Source of the DNA: RQOF01 sp964394475 | GTDB taxonomy: Bacteria > Calditrichota > Calditrichia > RBG-13-44-9 | DNA: 6,504 nucleotides | Direction: 5' to 3' | NCBI GenBank assembly: GCA_964394475.1 | Contig: CAYMXZ010000202.1 | Location: 1 to 6,504, forward strand | Shown: positions 5,371-6,504 of the stretch, in pieces | Layout of the letters: every line of letters begins with the position of its first letter | How positions within the stretch are numbered: position 1 is the stretch's first letter | Position numbers and translations under genes: made by a program | The notes under the pieces: model-generated | What the model was told of the DNA's origin: nothing | The model's database searches: none | The model's input: the letters and a program-made list of their open reading frames with translations, nothing else

Positions 5371-6504
5371 TTAGAATCGATCCAGGCGTTCTTCACGCTG
5401 AATCAATCCAAATTTAATGATTTTCTCACCGACTCCCTTCACCTGGATATGGGCTATATACATTCCAGAGGCTACCCGAAGATTATTCTCATTGCGCAAA
5501 TTCCAGGTCATCTCATTTCGGTCATCATTCTTTTCCAATGTCCTGACCAATTGCCCCGCCAGGTTAAAAATCCGAATAGTTACTTCTCTACCCAGATGGG
5601 TGAATTTAAGAACAGGTGTGTCGTAACTGGTTTCATACTGGCTGTAACCCCAATACGGATTGGGAACGACTTTAATTCGATCCAACTCGCGTTTCTGTTC
5701 ATCCAGCGTCAATTCACCTTTCAACTTTTCAGAAGAAAAGCGGAAGATATCCACATCGGAATTGGGATAATACGGTTTCACCAAAATAGTCTGTTTTCCG
5801 CTTTGCATATTCGCCCCACTGGCCAGAACAAGATTTAGGACCAGATACGCATCTTCCCGGAAATTTCGTCCATTGGGATTGGTAGGAGCATAGAGATCAT
5901 TTTCATCATAATCGGTGGTCATGATGAAAATGAGATTCGTATTGGCCGTATTTTGGAAATTAAATACCCCATTCAAGGCGTTAAACACAATATTTAGTTT
6001 GCGAGGATTATTCGGATTCGATACATCATACGCTTCCAGATAAATGTCGGCCAGACCGCCATAGAAATTATTGAGATAAAGAGGATTAGCGCGATTCCAG
6101 TAATAACCTTTCGAGGTATTCGTGGTATTAAACACTAATTTTACCGGGAAATACTGATCTTTGGTAATCTGGCTATTTAGATTTATATTGCTGAAGGCGG
6201 ATAAACCCTGAATATTTTTCACCATATCGATGCCGCCATTGAATACTGCGTTAGTGGAGAAACCAGAATTCGATCTTCCCGTTAACCACACACTGTCGGT
6301 TTCGGCAGTGTCATTAATGGCTTTTTCAAGATAATCCGGTACATTGAGCACTCGCACCGACATTCCATCTGCTACTGGATAGTTCCATTGAGTACTATCC
6401 GTACCTTGATAGGCGAAGCTATCCACTTTCACGGTATTGGCCGTCACATCCACCAATCGCCAATAATTTCCATTATTAAAGAACTGAACCTCATAATCGT
6501 GACC
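5371..6504 (-). CDS. Large secreted surface protein, C-terminal part, with FlgD-like domain
   Basis: The frame is open to the right edge, so this is the last 377 residues of a longer protein. In-frame TTG and GTG codons near 6456 and 6453 are only possible starts; the reading continues upstream without a stop and I treat the gene as partial. Visible residues about 1-270 are beta-rich and low in cysteine, with an acidic DYDENDLYAPTNPNGRN stretch and PNSDVDIFRF near residue 250, a pattern I associate with big FCB surface proteins of unknown function. The last 104 residues form a FlgD-like Ig domain: VVPNPYW, EVTIRIFNLAGQLVRTL, TWNLRNE and VASGMYIAHIQ. Unlike canonical type IX tails, which end soon after the last strand with a lysine-rich stretch, it continues IIKFGLIQREERLDRF. 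It is probably exported and surface-located, and paired with the PorV-like gene 50 nt downstream. The specific role is unknown. Confidence 0.88.
   Translation of the reverse strand, partial: GHDYEVQFFNNGNYWRLVDVTANTVKVDSFAYQGTDSTQWNYPVADGMSVRVLNVPDYLEKAINDTAETDSVWLTGRSNSGFSTNAVFNGGIDMVKNIQGLSAFSNINLNSQITKDQYFPVKLVFNTTNTSKGYYWNRANPLYLNNFYGGLADIYLEAYDVSNPNNPRKLNIVFNALNGVFNFQNTANTNLIFIMTTDYDENDLYAPTNPNGRNFREDAYLVLNLVLASGANMQSGKQTILVKPYYPNSDVDIFRFSSEKLKGELTLDEQKRELDRIKVVPNPYWGYSQYETSYDTPVLKFTHLGREVTIRIFNLAGQLVRTLEKNDDRNEMTWNLRNENNLRVASGMYIAHIQVKGVGEKIIKFGLIQREERLDRF

Noticed and set aside
5449..5838. 129-codon plus-strand frame opposite the surface-protein gene
   Set aside because: It is antisense to the FlgD-like domain and upstream region, has no ribosome site and no recognisable motif.

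Overview
The window looks like chromosomal DNA from a Gram-negative bacterium of the FCB superphylum. The best matches are Calditrichota, KSB1, Neomarinimicrobiota or Ignavibacteria, but no marker gene fixes the phylum. The evidence is a PorV/PorQ-type outer-membrane protein, two large secreted proteins ending in FlgD-like Ig sorting-type domains (one a clear type IX secretion tail), and moderate-GC genes separated by AT-rich spacers. All five recognisable genes are on the minus strand, so transcription runs from high to low coordinates.

Layout in transcription order. (1) 6504-5371 is the 3' part of a large surface protein with a C-terminal FlgD-like domain. (2) 5320-4301 is a complete PorV/PorQ-family beta-barrel gene, probably in the same operon (50 nt gap), closed by a very strong intrinsic terminator at 4241-4280. 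(3) 4240-3624 is an AT-rich spacer with no convincing gene; it holds a GC-richer island near 3941-4030 and a possible promoter near 3676-3704. (4) 3623-3069 is a small secreted protein of a matrixin-associated hypothetical family, and (5) 3016-812 is a multi-domain secreted metzincin-type zinc protease; these two form a likely operon with a 52 nt gap and a terminator at 641-676. (6) 507-1 is the N-terminal part of an exported TPR protein, possibly the superhelical region of a soluble lytic transglycosylase, running off the left edge.

Functionally, the window reads as a cell-envelope and secretion neighbourhood. PorV-family proteins in type IX systems help release cargo at the outer membrane, and two genes here encode cargo-like proteins. 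The metzincin has no visible pro-domain and follows a small exported protein of unknown function. That pair is the most interesting candidate for an undescribed unit, for example a protease with its chaperone or inhibitor, but this is inference. No mobile element, CRISPR array, tRNA or rRNA was seen.
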